From a bacterium (GTDB lineage: Bacteria; Hinthialibacterota; Hinthialibacteria; OLB16): 64,000 bases of DNA. Made by a program: the position numbers and the translations under genes. A model generated the notes under the pieces. That model did not search any database. It was not told the DNA's origin and saw only the letters and a list, made by a program, of their open reading frames with translations. The stretch spans positions 94,189-158,188 of the forward strand of contig JAJVIK010000021.1 of assembly GCA_022072055.1 (NCBI GenBank), read 5' to 3'. This document shows positions 43,750-52,524 of the stretch, piece after piece (the first letter of the stretch is position 1; every line of letters begins with the position of its first letter).

Positions 43750-44102
43750 CTTTCTGTCTCCTTTTCCAATGTAGTAACAACCCAATCCTGAAACCCGGCG
43801 GATTTCTCCGGGAGAGTCGCATCGAAGGGATTCTGATTCGGTGAGAGTGTGATGGCGACGGCCAAGCGTGTTGGCGGGGTGTTTTCACGTGGAGCCATGT
43901 TCGGCGACGAGCACCTTCCGAGAACGAAACCGATCAGAAGCAAAGACAAACCCCATGCGACGCCCCATGCGGCTTTTTTCGGCGTCCAAAATCCCCAATG
44001 CTCCGACCTTTGCGGGGGCTTTTGCGAGTACACGCGGTCGTCGAGATGGACCGAGGGCCTTCGCGGTGGGAGATTCTCAATCTCCGACTCCAATTCTTTC
44101 AT
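43746..44102 (-). CDS. Putative anti-sigma factor (single-pass membrane protein)
   Basis: 118 residues, ATG at 44102 with SD GGAGGAGCAGCC. The N-terminus MKELESEIENLPPRRPSVHL and DDRVYSQKP is cytosolic and charged. One membrane helix follows (AAWGVAWGLSLLLIGFVLG), and then ~45 exported residues. The order of sigma factor gene then small single-span protein, overlapping by ATGA, is typical of an anti-sigma factor, and the N-terminus resembles those of planctomycete-type anti-sigma factors. There is no zinc-binding HxxxCxxC motif, so it is not a ZAS protein. Confidence 0.65.
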   Translation of the reverse strand: MKELESEIENLPPRRPSVHLDDRVYSQKPPQRSEHWGFWTPKKAAWGVAWGLSLLLIGFVLGRCSSPNMAPRENTPPTRLAVAITLSPNQNPFDATLPEKSAGFQDWVVTTLEKETER

Positions 44103-44587
44103 GGCTGCTCCTCCAGTCGCGCCTTCATCTTAGCAAGTCCACGGTAGTACCAGGCCGAGACAGTTCCTTGGGGAATTCCGCGGATGTCGGCGATTTCTCG
44201 AAACTTGAGCCCACCACAAAGGTGTTCGACAATCGTTTGACGTTCATCGGGGTCGAGACTTTCCAAAGCCGCCGCCAGCGCTTTTTCTCTTTCCCTCCCT
44301 TCGGCCACGCGCCTCGGGTGATGATTGAGGTCGAAGAGGGAGACATCATCAAGACTCTCCGTCGCCGGTTTTTTACGCAATTGATCGATGGCCGCGTTTC
44401 TAACGCACTGGAAAACGAAGGTCTTGAGGTTCCGAACCTTCCACGAATCGTAACGGTAAATCCGATAGAAGGCCTCTTGGATAGCGTCCTCGGCCGCCTC
44501 TACGCTCCGCGTGATCGACAGCGCGCAGGTGAAGAGAGCCTGCCGGTTCGACCGATAGAACTCGTCGACCTTACCCTGAAAGGACAC
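44099..44587 (-). CDS. ECF-family RNA polymerase sigma factor
   Basis: 162 residues from the GTG at 44587, preceded by SD TTGGAGG with 5-nt spacing; a GTG 11 codons upstream lacks proper spacing. Region 2: DEFYRSNRQALFTCALSITR, AAEDAIQEAFYRIYRY. Region 4: LDPDERQTIVEHLCGGLKFR, EIADIRGIPQGTVSAWYYRG, LAKMKARL. The helix-turn-helix (IPQGTVSAWYYRGLAKM) is typical of ECF factors. It is followed by a 4-nt overlap with the anti-sigma-like gene, and likely activates its own operon. Confidence 0.9.
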   Translation of the reverse strand: MSFQGKVDEFYRSNRQALFTCALSITRSVEAAEDAIQEAFYRIYRYDSWKVRNLKTFVFQCVRNAAIDQLRKKPATESLDDVSLFDLNHHPRRVAEGREREKALAAALESLDPDERQTIVEHLCGGLKFREIADIRGIPQGTVSAWYYRGLAKMKARLEEQP

Positions 44588-44893
44588 ATGTTCCTCCAAA
44601 CAATTGGCTGTTGATCCCACCCCTACTCTTTCGGATCAGTTGTATACGGCGCGAACACCTCCGACTACAAGACGGATTGAGCGGCTTTTTTTATGCATCA
44701 CTGGCTTTCCCAGGGATGACGAGGAGGGGGTGTCCGAGCCGGGCGCGCGAGCAAGCGGAGGGGTGGACAAGCACCGCCCCCTCACGGTCGCGGCTCGGAT
44801 AGTCGCGGCGCGGTTTGCTCGCGGGAAACGCGACCACCTTGCGGGGAATTCCGATCACTGGGAGGATGCGCGGGGGATGGAGACCCCAAGGAC
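44588..44893. other. Divergent region between ECF sigma and lpxD genes
   Basis: 306 bp with no gene. Toward the sigma factor gene, minus-strand TATACA (near 44650) might be a -10 but no convincing -35 stands 17 nt before it. Toward lpxD there is a cluster of interlocking inverted repeats (44733-44833, listed separately). Confidence 0.35.
44733..44833 (+). promoter_or_regulatory. Interlocking inverted repeats upstream of lpxD
   Basis: Two perfect 9-bp pairs cross each other: TCCGAGCCG (44733-44741) with CGGCTCGGA (44791-44799), and CGCGAGCAA (44746-44754) with TTGCTCGCG (44815-44823). Inside the first lies a GAGGGG/CCCCTC stem (44758-44763 with 44778-44783). TCGCG at 44819-44823 can instead pair with CGCGA at 44829-44833 across a GGAAA loop. 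This gives a pseudoknot-like arrangement with a competing hairpin. It may be a structured 5' leader of lpxD, a DNA-protein target, or a chance result of high GC. Confidence 0.3.
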
Positions 44894-45973
44894 ATGAAAT
44901 TCAAACAACCCAAACAACTGGGGGACCTGGCGCGAACCACAGGGTCCCGACTTGGCAGCCCGGCTCATGAAGACCTCGCCATCACGGGGATTAACACCGC
45001 CGAGGCGGCGGAAGAGGGGGATCTTGTCTGGGCGGAAAGCAAGGAGGCGCAGTCCGGTCTCTTTGAGTCCCGCGCCGCCGCCGCGATTGTCCCCCCCAAG
45101 GCCGAGGTCGGAGCCTTCCCCGCCCTCTTTCACCCGCTCCCCAAGCTGGTTTTCGGGATGCTCTTGGCCGAGTTCATTCCCGAGGAGACCGATGCCCCGG
45201 AAACCTGCGAGATTCACCCCGAGGCCCGAATCGATCCACGCGCGGTGATCCGGGGGGAGGTTCGGATCGGCGCGCGCAGCCGGATTCTCGCGGGAGCGGT
45301 GATCGGCCAAGGCTGCGAGATCGGGGAGGACTGCGTGGTGGGCCACAACTCGGTTCTGCATTGGGGCACTCGACTCGGCAATCGGGTGGTGGTGCACAGT
45401 TGCACTGTCCTCGGGACCGATGGTTTCGGGTATGTTCAGAAGCCGGTGGAAGGGGACCCGACCACTTGGGAGAGTCTCAAGGTTCCGCATGCGGGCATCG
45501 TGGTGGTCGAGGATGATGTCGAGATCGGCTCGAATGTGTGCATCGACCGAGGACTGCTGCAAGCCACGGTCATCGGGCGTGGAACCAAGATCGATAATCT
45601 GGTTCAAATCGGGCACAACTGTCGGATCGGACCCCACAACATCGTGATCGGGCAGGTGGGATTTTCGGGGAGCATCACAACCGGAAAGAACGTGATCGCC
45701 GCGGGTCAGGCGGGGATCGCGGACCACACCCACATCGGCGACCGGGTCGTGTTGATGGCGGGGGTGAAGATCGCCGGGGAGGTTCCGGCGGACAGCAAGG
45801 TGGTCGGGTATCCGCCGCTCTCGCGCCAGGATTTCTGGCGCTACACCTCCAGCATGATGGATGTCACCCTGGTCAAGAAGATTCTCAAGGCGGCAACCGA
45901 TTCCGAGACCTACGAGGACTTCAAGAAAGTGGTTTCGGCGCTGAAATCCCCTGCGGGGTGGTTCAAGAAGTGA
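44894..45973 (+). CDS. lpxD: UDP-3-O-acylglucosamine N-acyltransferase
   Basis: 359 residues. N-terminal LpxD domain (about 1-110), then a left-handed parallel beta-helix of hexapeptide repeats ([60 protein letters not shown]) with the conserved LpxD loop GTDGFGYV. The His in VQIGHN corresponds to the catalytic His of LpxD enzymes. A C-terminal helix follows. It adds the N-linked 3-hydroxyacyl chain in lipid A synthesis, so it marks a lipid A-making outer membrane. It is solitary here: no bamA, fabZ or lpxA adjoins, unlike in many genomes. SD AAGGAC. Confidence 0.95.
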   Translation: MKFKQPKQLGDLARTTGSRLGSPAHEDLAITGINTAEAAEEGDLVWAESKEAQSGLFESRAAAAIVPPKAEVGAFPALFHPLPKLVFGMLLAEFIPEETDAPETCEIHPEARIDPRAVIRGEVRIGARSRILAGAVIGQGCEIGEDCVVGHNSVLHWGTRLGNRVVVHSCTVLGTDGFGYVQKPVEGDPTTWESLKVPHAGIVVVEDDVEIGSNVCIDRGLLQATVIGRGTKIDNLVQIGHNCRIGPHNIVIGQVGFSGSITTGKNVIAAGQAGIADHTHIGDRVVLMAGVKIAGEVPADSKVVGYPPLSRQDFWRYTSSMMDVTLVKKILKAATDSETYEDFKKVVSALKSPAGWFKK

Positions 45974-45998
45974 GCAAGCTCGGTCCGGCATCGGAACG

Positions 45999-46276
45999 AT
46001 GAAACGGGTTTTCCGGATCGCTGTTGCCTCAAGCGACCGTTCGACGACCAAGCGGAAGAGAGAGTTCGGGCGGAAACCGAGACCATTTACTTGGTCCTTC
46101 GTGAATTTGGGATAGGTCGCCCGGAGATCTTGCGCCTTCCAAGTCTGATAGTGGAACGTGAGGGTGATCTCGACCGGATGACGCGTGTTCACGACTTGTT
46201 GATGACATTTAAGGACCCCAGTACGGTGTCGCGTGATGTCCCCGGCGCATTTCGTGCTCGAAGAGAAACGGAAATG
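45999..46276 (+). pseudogene. Frameshifted and truncated PIN-domain toxin remnant
   Basis: ATG at 45999 reads MKRVF and then goes out of phase. In the next frame the sequence continues DRCCLKRPFDDQAEERVRAE, then TETIYLVLREFG. PIN toxins of this type begin with 'KRVYLDTCCLKRPFDDQ', so one base appears lost at about 46012-46017. The frame then runs through ILRLPSLIVEREGDLDRM into the start of the next gene and lacks the usual C-terminal acidic residues and 'DALHxA' segment. It is therefore a double-lesion remnant of a PIN RNase. The intact small gene that follows is its likely antitoxin partner. Confidence 0.6.
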
Positions 46277-46477
46277 AAAGATCCAGCCGAATTCACACCG
46301 ATCGAGCTTTACCGCGCCGGATTTCAGGCCCAAGTCGAGAAGTTCGGAGTTGCCGGCGTCACGCGTTTCATGCTTCTCCTAGAACGAGGGCGGGGGAACT
46401 ATACAGAGGAAAGGCAGGAGATTCTGAAGGCTGTGGCTCTAGCGGAGGCCTCCGCGCGAACGCGCAAATGGATGTGA
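46274..46477 (+). CDS. Small putative antitoxin of a PIN toxin pair
   Basis: 67 residues from the ATG at 46274 (purine-rich AAGAGAAACGG upstream). The pattern TPIELYRAGFQAQVEKFGVAGVTRFMLLLE followed by GRGNYTEERQ belongs to a family of small soluble proteins that I recall lying beside PIN genes ('GxxALVxELGxxGxxRFLxxxExGxGDYTxER'). The frame is the same as the tail of the broken toxin. It seems intact. Function as antitoxin is inferred from the pairing. Confidence 0.6.
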   Translation: MKDPAEFTPIELYRAGFQAQVEKFGVAGVTRFMLLLERGRGNYTEERQEILKAVALAEASARTRKWM

Positions 46478-46484
46478 CCCTTCC

Positions 46485-47357
46485 CTAGTCCACCCGATGT
46501 AGCAGCGGAAAGAACCTGCCCTCCATCTTGGTCCCTTTAGGGATGACCGGGACCCCTTCGAGCATCGGTTCGTCCTTGTCGGAGATCACCCCATCCCGAA
46601 ACACATTGATGACCGTGGCGCGACGCGGAACCTCTGTCCGATTCTCGAACGAGCCGTGAACCATCAGCGGGTGATGGAAGGTGCATTCCCCTTTCTTGAG
46701 CTCCACCGGAATCGGTTTCCAGGCGGCCCACTGCTCCTCGGTGAGCGCCTCGCGAATCGCGTGCATGTCCCCGGCCAGGCCGGTAATCGGAAGCAGTGGC
46801 CAGCGGTGACTGCCGGGAATGTAGTGGACACACCCATTGTCCACCGTGGAGTCATCCAGTCCGATCCAACAGGTGAGATGCGCCATCGGAATGGTGCGGG
46901 TCCAGTACGAGTAATCCTGATGCCACGCCACCACTCCTCCATGCCGAGCCGGCTTGCAGAAGAGCTGGTCATGCCAGAAGCGCACCGATCCCGCGAGGAG
47001 TTGCGCGGCGGGAACCACGAACGCCGGATGCCAAAGGATGTCGTGGAAACCCGGCGTGATCCTCCAGGCTCCGAGCGCATGAAACAGCACCTTTGACTTG
47101 TCCGTCGATTCGTTGGAGTGAAACTCGTAGAACAGGCGGTGGCCGGGATGGGCCGGGTCGATCAGCCCGCTGAGCTCTTCTCGAAGGATTTCGACCTGAT
47201 CGTCGGTGAGGACACGCACTCCCGGCAGATAACCGTTTTTCTGATAGAACTCGACCTGTTCGTCGCCGAGCCGGTAATGGTCCCAGTCCTCTTTGCGCGT
47301 GGGGGACTCGAACAAGGCCCCCAGGGGAGAAGAGTGCAGCGAGAGATCCTCAACCAT
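46485..47357 (-). CDS. Phytanoyl-CoA dioxygenase (PhyH) family protein
   Basis: 290 residues from the ATG at 47357 (SD GGGAGG, 7 nt spacing); an ATG/GTG 14 codons upstream overlaps the apgM stop and is a possible coupled start. Fe(II)/2-oxoglutarate dioxygenase motifs: HxD in AWHQDYSYW and distal His in [11 protein letters not shown]. The rest ([28 protein letters not shown]) matches bacterial PhyH proteins. Substrate unknown; such proteins hydroxylate small molecules or natural-product intermediates. It follows apgM on the same strand. Confidence 0.88.
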   Translation of the reverse strand: MVEDLSLHSSPLGALFESPTRKEDWDHYRLGDEQVEFYQKNGYLPGVRVLTDDQVEILREELSGLIDPAHPGHRLFYEFHSNESTDKSKVLFHALGAWRITPGFHDILWHPAFVVPAAQLLAGSVRFWHDQLFCKPARHGGVVAWHQDYSYWTRTIPMAHLTCWIGLDDSTVDNGCVHYIPGSHRWPLLPITGLAGDMHAIREALTEEQWAAWKPIPVELKKGECTFHHPLMVHGSFENRTEVPRRATVINVFRDGVISDKDEPMLEGVPVIPKGTKMEGRFFPLLHRVD

Positions 47358-47395
47358 CGGACATCCTCCCGATCCGAATGAACGTTCTTCGGCCA

Positions 47396-48607
47396 TCACG
47401 CCCCGAACTTGGCGAGGCGCTTCCCGTTTGCGAGCATGAGCGGAAGGATCGAGGTCCCGTGGATGGTTCCCAGCCCTCCCGCGAGCAGCGCGGTCTCATT
47501 GAACCCCTCGACCCGGTCGGCGCGGCAGTGCTTGGAATAGATCATGAGCGGGACCGGGTGCCAGGAGTGGCTCTTGAGCGGAGAGGGGGTCGAATGGTCC
47601 CCGGTGACCGCGATGACATCCGGGTTAAGGGCGCGGAGCCTCGGGATGAGGGCATCGACTTCTTCAAGGACATGGACCCGACCCTCGAAATTCCCATCCT
47701 CGCCGTACGAGTCGGTTTTCTTGATGTGAATGAAGAAGTAGTCGAAGTTGTTCCACACCTTTTCCAGAATGGCAAACTCATCCGCGGGGGTCTCTTGCCC
47801 GTGCTCCTGAACGGTCATCCCCGCCAGTCGGGACACTCCCTTGTACATGGGATAAACCGCGATGGAGGTCGGATTGAGATGGTAGAGATCCTGGAAGGAG
47901 GGGAGCGGCTCGAAGAGGTCGATCCCGCGCAAGGTTAGCATGTTGGCCTTGGGTTCGTCCGCGAGGATGGCCTTGGCCTGTTGGGCGAACTCGGCAAGCA
48001 GCGCGGCGGTCTTGCGGTTTTGCGGAGTGTCACGGGTTGGAGCCGGCTCAAGCGGCGGCTTCCCGGTCACCTGGGGGTCGGTGTCGGCGATTTCTCCACC
48101 AAGCCCCTCGCCACGCAAGACCACCGCCGCGCGGTATTCCTTCACATGCCGGATCTCGCACTCGACTCCCGGGAGCTTGATGGCGGCGGCGAGCTTGGCC
48201 ACGACCCTGGCCCCCTCTTCGCTGGGGATCCTCCCCGCGCGACGGTCCGTGATCAGCCCATCCGGGCCGATAGTGCAGAAATTGATCCGCGCCGGGACAT
48301 CTCCCTTCCTGAGGGGGAAATCGACACCCAGAGCCTCGAGCACGCCGCGGCCGATGGTGTGTTTGATCGGATCATACCCGAACAGAGAGAGGTGAGCGGG
48401 CCCGCTCCCCGGTGTCACTCCTTGGGCAATCGGGGTGTGAAAGCCGGTGACCGATTCCTTGGCCAGGGCATCCAGGTTGGGGACTCGCGCGGCCTCAAGG
48501 GCTGTCCCGCGCCCTTCAGAATCCAACCCCCCAAGCCCATCGAACACAAGCAGCGCCAGCTTGGTGTCCCCCGTAACGGCGAGTTGGGAAATCATTTCCA
48601 TCGACAT
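47396..48607 (-). CDS. apgM: 2,3-bisphosphoglycerate-independent phosphoglycerate mutase, archaeal type
   Basis: 403 residues from the ATG at 48607 (SD GAAGGAG); 62 codons of open frame upstream have no SD or function. Alkaline-phosphatase-superfamily metal sites: [56 protein letters not shown], and [19 protein letters not shown]. It interconverts 3- and 2-phosphoglycerate. ApgM-type mutases occur in archaea and in many candidate bacterial phyla. It sits 39 nt from the PhyH start. Confidence 0.92.
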   Translation of the reverse strand: MSMEMISQLAVTGDTKLALLVFDGLGGLDSEGRGTALEAARVPNLDALAKESVTGFHTPIAQGVTPGSGPAHLSLFGYDPIKHTIGRGVLEALGVDFPLRKGDVPARINFCTIGPDGLITDRRAGRIPSEEGARVVAKLAAAIKLPGVECEIRHVKEYRAAVVLRGEGLGGEIADTDPQVTGKPPLEPAPTRDTPQNRKTAALLAEFAQQAKAILADEPKANMLTLRGIDLFEPLPSFQDLYHLNPTSIAVYPMYKGVSRLAGMTVQEHGQETPADEFAILEKVWNNFDYFFIHIKKTDSYGEDGNFEGRVHVLEEVDALIPRLRALNPDVIAVTGDHSTPSPLKSHSWHPVPLMIYSKHCRADRVEGFNETALLAGGLGTIHGTSILPLMLANGKRLAKFGA

Positions 48608-48837
48608 GGGTGGCTCCTTCAGGTGAGTCTGGCGGCAAACCGTGATCGTAAAGCAAACCACCTCGAAAAATCCATCGGAGACCCCCTCCGGGGTTTCCTG
48701 GGGGCTTGGTAGTTCCTTATCAAATGGGTCTCGACCTCCCACACAAACTATGAATAATCCTCCCTTCGGGCGTTCGATTTCAGCGGCCTTCACGCGCTAC
48801 GGACGAGCAGGCCGCTCAACTTGGGGGCGACTGGATC

Positions 48838-49869
48838 ATGGTTGAACTGTTTGATGAAGCCTCGTTAAACGATGACCTGCGTGAAGTTCAGGCGTTGAGG
48901 AAGAAGCTGCGCCTGCTGGTCGAAAGGCTCCACACCGTGATCGTGGGGCAGGACCGTGTCATCCTCGAAACCATCTTGAGCCTGTTGTCGCGTGGGCATG
49001 TTCTCTTGGAGGGAGTGCCTGGGCTGGCCAAGACTCTGCTTGTGAAGACCCTGGGCGAACTGATGTCGTTGGAGTTCAACCGGATCCAGTTCACTCCCGA
49101 TTTGATGCCCACCGATATCATCGGGACTGAGATCATCGAGGAGGATCCGGACACCGGGAGCCGTAATTTCAAGTTCATCCAGGGGCCGATCTTCTGCCAG
49201 ATTCTGCTCGCGGACGAGATCAACCGGACCCCTCCGAAGACTCAGTCGGCCTTGCTGGAGGCAATGCAGGAGAAGACCGTGACAGTCGGTGGGGTCTCGC
49301 GGAAGCTCAAACCTCCGTTCTTTGTGATGGCCACTCAGAATCCGATTGAACAGGAGGGGACCTATCCGCTCCCCGAAGCTCAGATGGACCGCTTCTTGAT
49401 GAACATCAAGCTGGACTATCCCACCGCGGACCAGGAGGAAAACATCGTTCTGATGACCACTGTCGAGCGCGCGGTGAACTTGGAACCGGTGTTCGACTCG
49501 GCGGAGATTCTGAACTACCAGAAGCTGGTGGCAAAGCTTCCGGTGGCGCGTCACGTGGCGCGGTACGCGGTGAGCTTGGTGGCGGCCACTCGCCCACGGG
49601 CCGAGCACGCGCTCGATTTCGTGCGTCAGTACATAACCTGGGGAGCCGGACCGCGCGCCTCGCAAAGTTTGGTGCTGGCCGCCAAAGCCCATGCCATCAT
49701 TCGTGAAAGGCTCCATACCTCGGTGGAGGACATCCAAGCGGTGGCCTTGCCGATCATGCGCCACCGGATCAAGCTGTCGTTTGAGGCTGAATCCGAGGGG
49801 CTGACCGTGGATGATCTCGTGCAACGCCTGATGAAGGTCGTGCCCATCCCGGAGCCTGACCGGAAGTGA
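48838..49869 (+). CDS. MoxR-family AAA+ ATPase
   Basis: 343 residues. Walker A LEGVPGLAKT (MoxR type), Walker B ILLADEINRTPPKTQ, sensor 1 VMATQNPIEQEGTYPLPEAQ, arginine finger DRF. C-terminal lid domain follows. MoxR proteins chaperone the assembly of metalloproteins or membrane complexes and usually adjoin DUF58, von Willebrand A and transglutaminase genes. None of these is present here, so this is an orphan copy. A SpoIIE-type phosphatase gene follows after 70 nt. Confidence 0.93.
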   Translation: MVELFDEASLNDDLREVQALRKKLRLLVERLHTVIVGQDRVILETILSLLSRGHVLLEGVPGLAKTLLVKTLGELMSLEFNRIQFTPDLMPTDIIGTEIIEEDPDTGSRNFKFIQGPIFCQILLADEINRTPPKTQSALLEAMQEKTVTVGGVSRKLKPPFFVMATQNPIEQEGTYPLPEAQMDRFLMNIKLDYPTADQEENIVLMTTVERAVNLEPVFDSAEILNYQKLVAKLPVARHVARYAVSLVAATRPRAEHALDFVRQYITWGAGPRASQSLVLAAKAHAIIRERLHTSVEDIQAVALPIMRHRIKLSFEAESEGLTVDDLVQRLMKVVPIPEPDRK

Positions 49870-49939
49870 TACACTCCGCGCGCTGATTGGCCGATAACCA
49901 ACGCAATCCGGCGGGAACCCTCCCCGCCTCAGGGATCCA

Positions 49940-51115
49940 ATGACGAACACTGTGACGTGGCGTTCAAACGGCTCCGCGGAGCCGCTGATACTGCTTGTGG
50001 ACGATGACAAGTTCATCCGGCAGATCATGCAGCGATACCTTTCCCGTGTCGGCTTCCGAATGGAAGCCGCCAATGACGGGCGGCACGCGATGGAACTCCT
50101 GGAGAGCCTCCGTCCCGACATCATCATCTCGGATTGGATGATGCCGGAGGTGGATGGGCTCGACTTGTGCCGCTGGGTCCGTCAACGGGATGAGCTCAAG
50201 GACATCTATTACATCCTCCTCACCGCCAAGGACCGAGTGGAGGACAAGGCGCTGGGTCTTGAGGTCGGAGCCGACGACTACATGACCAAGCCCTTCCAGG
50301 GGGCGGAGCTGATCGCGCGCGTGCGTTCCGGCCTGCGACTACGCGGTGTGCAGCAGGAGCTTTCCAAGGCATACCTGAACCTGGACAACGAGTTTCGAAT
50401 TCTCGCCGATCTTCAACGCAGTCTGCTCCCGGACCCGCTGACCACCCTTGGGGAGTACGAGTTCGCCTCGCATTATTCCCCATCCTTGCGCGCCAGCGGG
50501 GACTACTACGATTTCATCCGCCTGTCGAACCTGCACATGGGAATTCTGGTGGCGGATGTCTCCGGGCATGGCGCGGCGGCCTCGATGGTCATGGCGATCA
50601 TGCGCGTGGTCATGCGCGCCTTTGTGCAGGACCTCCTGTCGCCGGGCGGGGCGCTCACCGTGGTGAACAATGTGCTGGTGCAGCATGTTCCCACCGACCA
50701 GTTCGCCACCGCTTTCTACGGAATCCTCAATCTCAAGTCCAATCGCCTGGTGTATTCCAGCGCGGGGCACAATCCCCCGATGTTGTTCAAGTCCTCCTCC
50801 GGAGTGGTCAAGGATATTCAGAACACGGGAGGCGTGCCGCTCAAAATCCTCCCCGATGTCCGCTATGAGGAGGCGGACCTGCTTCTGGAGGAGGGCGACC
50901 AATTGCTGGTCTACACCGATGGCCTGACCGAGGCGTTCGGCCCCGAGCAAGACATGTTTGGGGAGGAGGCCCTGGCTCAGCTGGTCGGGCGATATGGCTC
51001 GGAGAACCCCAAGGTTCTGGTGGAGGAGATCTGGCGTAGCCTTCACGCGTTTGTCCGAACCGAGCCATTCCACGACGATGTCACTCTGGTAGCGCTGCGA
51101 AGAAAACAAGCGTGA
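49940..51115 (+). CDS. Response regulator with PP2C/SpoIIE phosphatase output
   Basis: 391 residues. Receiver domain first (LILLVDDDKFIRQIMQRYL, phospho-acceptor Asp in DIIISDWMMPEVDGLDL, TAKDR, GADDYMTKPF). A helical linker (ELSKAYLNLDNEFRILADLQ) follows, then the PP2C SpoIIE/RsbU domain (ASGDYYDFI, ILVADVSGHGAAASMVMA, SAGHNPPMLF, LVYTDGLTEA, HDDVTLVAL), with the metal-binding Asp residues in place. Such proteins dephosphorylate anti-sigma antagonists (partner switching) in response to a kinase. No STAS or HPK anti-sigma gene is next to it; the hybrid kinase at 7.9 kb could be an upstream input. Confidence 0.92.
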   Translation: MTNTVTWRSNGSAEPLILLVDDDKFIRQIMQRYLSRVGFRMEAANDGRHAMELLESLRPDIIISDWMMPEVDGLDLCRWVRQRDELKDIYYILLTAKDRVEDKALGLEVGADDYMTKPFQGAELIARVRSGLRLRGVQQELSKAYLNLDNEFRILADLQRSLLPDPLTTLGEYEFASHYSPSLRASGDYYDFIRLSNLHMGILVADVSGHGAAASMVMAIMRVVMRAFVQDLLSPGGALTVVNNVLVQHVPTDQFATAFYGILNLKSNRLVYSSAGHNPPMLFKSSSGVVKDIQNTGGVPLKILPDVRYEEADLLLEEGDQLLVYTDGLTEAFGPEQDMFGEEALAQLVGRYGSENPKVLVEEIWRSLHAFVRTEPFHDDVTLVALRRKQA

Positions 51116-52449
51116 GCACGCCTCCCAAGGTCCTCCTTGTCACCTCCGAGCTCTTCCCCGCGTTTGGGTATCCCACCGCCGGGGGCGGAGTGCGCGCCCA
51201 ACAACTCCATGACTACCTGAAGAGCCTCGGATTCCAGATTGACCTCGCCCTCGCGCGCTCTTCCGCGGAGGGGAGAAACCTCCCCGATTGGGCCACTCGT
51301 TTCCTGTACCGCGTGGAGTATCTCGATGGACTCATTGAACAAGCCGATCCGGACCTGGTGCTAACCGAGGGGTGGGAGCCGCTCACCCACTTGCGCTTCG
51401 ATGATCAACGTCTGTATGCGGCTGACTGTCCCGGACCGCTCCTCCTCGAGGCCCGCGCCGGGGATCGAGACGATCACCGGACCCTTCTCTTTCACAAGTT
51501 GCGCGCGCTTGCCCGCGCGGATGCCGTGCTGTACTCCAACGCGCCGATGCGCTTTTATCTGGGCGGATTCCTGGCCCTCGCGGGATGGAAGCCGGACCAG
51601 TTTGACAGTTTGGTGGAGGCTCCCATCGCGCTCGGTCCGAATCCGCCCGCGCGCAAGGCTCCCGGTTCCGGTGAATTCCAGATCTTTGTCGGGGGAGTTT
51701 CCTGGGCCTGGCATGACTCCTCGTCATGGGTCCTTCGCCTGGCGGATGCGCTGGAGGAGCGCGGAATCGGGCGCATCCTCCTGTACCAGGGCAAGCATCC
51801 GAACCATCCCGAAGCGCCGGGCGTGTTTGAACCTCTCGATCCAAGGCTTCTTTCCCACCCTCGCGTTCAGGCAAGCCCGCTGGTGAATTGGGATGCCCTT
51901 GTCGAGACCCTCCGGGCAACCCCACTTGCCATCGAGTGGAGCCCCACGCACTTCGAGCGCGAGGTGGCTTCAACGCTCCGCCTTGTCACCTGCCTTTGGT
52001 GCGGGGTTCCGGTGATTGTCCGACCGCACCTGGCCATCGCCAAGGAAATCCAGGATGCGAAGGCGGGCTGGGTCTTGGAGGATTGGGAGTCGGTTGTGGA
52101 TCTGATTGACGATCTCTCGCGCAACCCCTCCGAGGTTGAGGAGCGTTCCGTGGCCGCGAGGAGACTTGCTCTCCAGAAGCATGCCTGGCCAAACGCGCAT
52201 CCGTCTCTGGGGGACCTCCTCGCCTCCCTTGCTCGAAGGGAAAAGGAGCCCTCTCTCCTCCAACATGCCACCGACACCTTCCGCGAGCAGGAGGAGGAAT
52301 TGCACCGCCTGCGGATCGAACACAAGGCGATGGTCGAGGATCTCTCCGCCCTCAGGGAGCGGACTCGTCTCGCGGAAACGGACGCGGAGTCCTTCCGCGC
52401 CCTGCGCCAGAAGCTCCCTTACCGTATCTGGAAGCGAATCCTCGGCTGA
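51112..52449 (+). CDS. GT-B-like glycosyltransferase with coiled-coil tail
   Basis: 445 residues, start GTG at 51112 overlapping the phosphatase stop (GTGA, 4 nt). N-terminal GT4-like fold: VLLVTSELFPAFGYPTAGGG, DLALARSS, DLVLTEGWEPLTHL. The C-terminal half carries LWCGVPVIVRPHLAIAKEI and WVLEDWESVVDLIDDLSR, as in GT4 nucleotide-binding halves. The end is helical (REQEEELHRLRIEHKAMVED, ALRERTRL), likely a coiled coil, and finishes with PYRIWKRILG. Related proteins occur in surface-glycan loci. The translational coupling to a signalling phosphatase is unusual. Confidence 0.78.
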   Translation: MSTPPKVLLVTSELFPAFGYPTAGGGVRAQQLHDYLKSLGFQIDLALARSSAEGRNLPDWATRFLYRVEYLDGLIEQADPDLVLTEGWEPLTHLRFDDQRLYAADCPGPLLLEARAGDRDDHRTLLFHKLRALARADAVLYSNAPMRFYLGGFLALAGWKPDQFDSLVEAPIALGPNPPARKAPGSGEFQIFVGGVSWAWHDSSSWVLRLADALEERGIGRILLYQGKHPNHPEAPGVFEPLDPRLLSHPRVQASPLVNWDALVETLRATPLAIEWSPTHFEREVASTLRLVTCLWCGVPVIVRPHLAIAKEIQDAKAGWVLEDWESVVDLIDDLSRNPSEVEERSVAARRLALQKHAWPNAHPSLGDLLASLARREKEPSLLQHATDTFREQEEELHRLRIEHKAMVEDLSALRERTRLAETDAESFRALRQKLPYRIWKRILG

Positions 52450-52524
52450 TTTCCCGCTCTTCGTGGTGACTCATCCTCCCCATCAGGCTATCTTGAGGGG
52501 AGATTGGAACACATTCGGGATTCC

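Noticed and set aside
44855..46333. 492-codon minus-strand frame
   Set aside because: Antisense to lpxD, which has perfect hexapeptide repeats.
46091..46477. Single 128-residue gene
   Set aside because: Its first 61 residues are better explained as the out-of-frame body of a PIN toxin; the true small gene starts at 46274.
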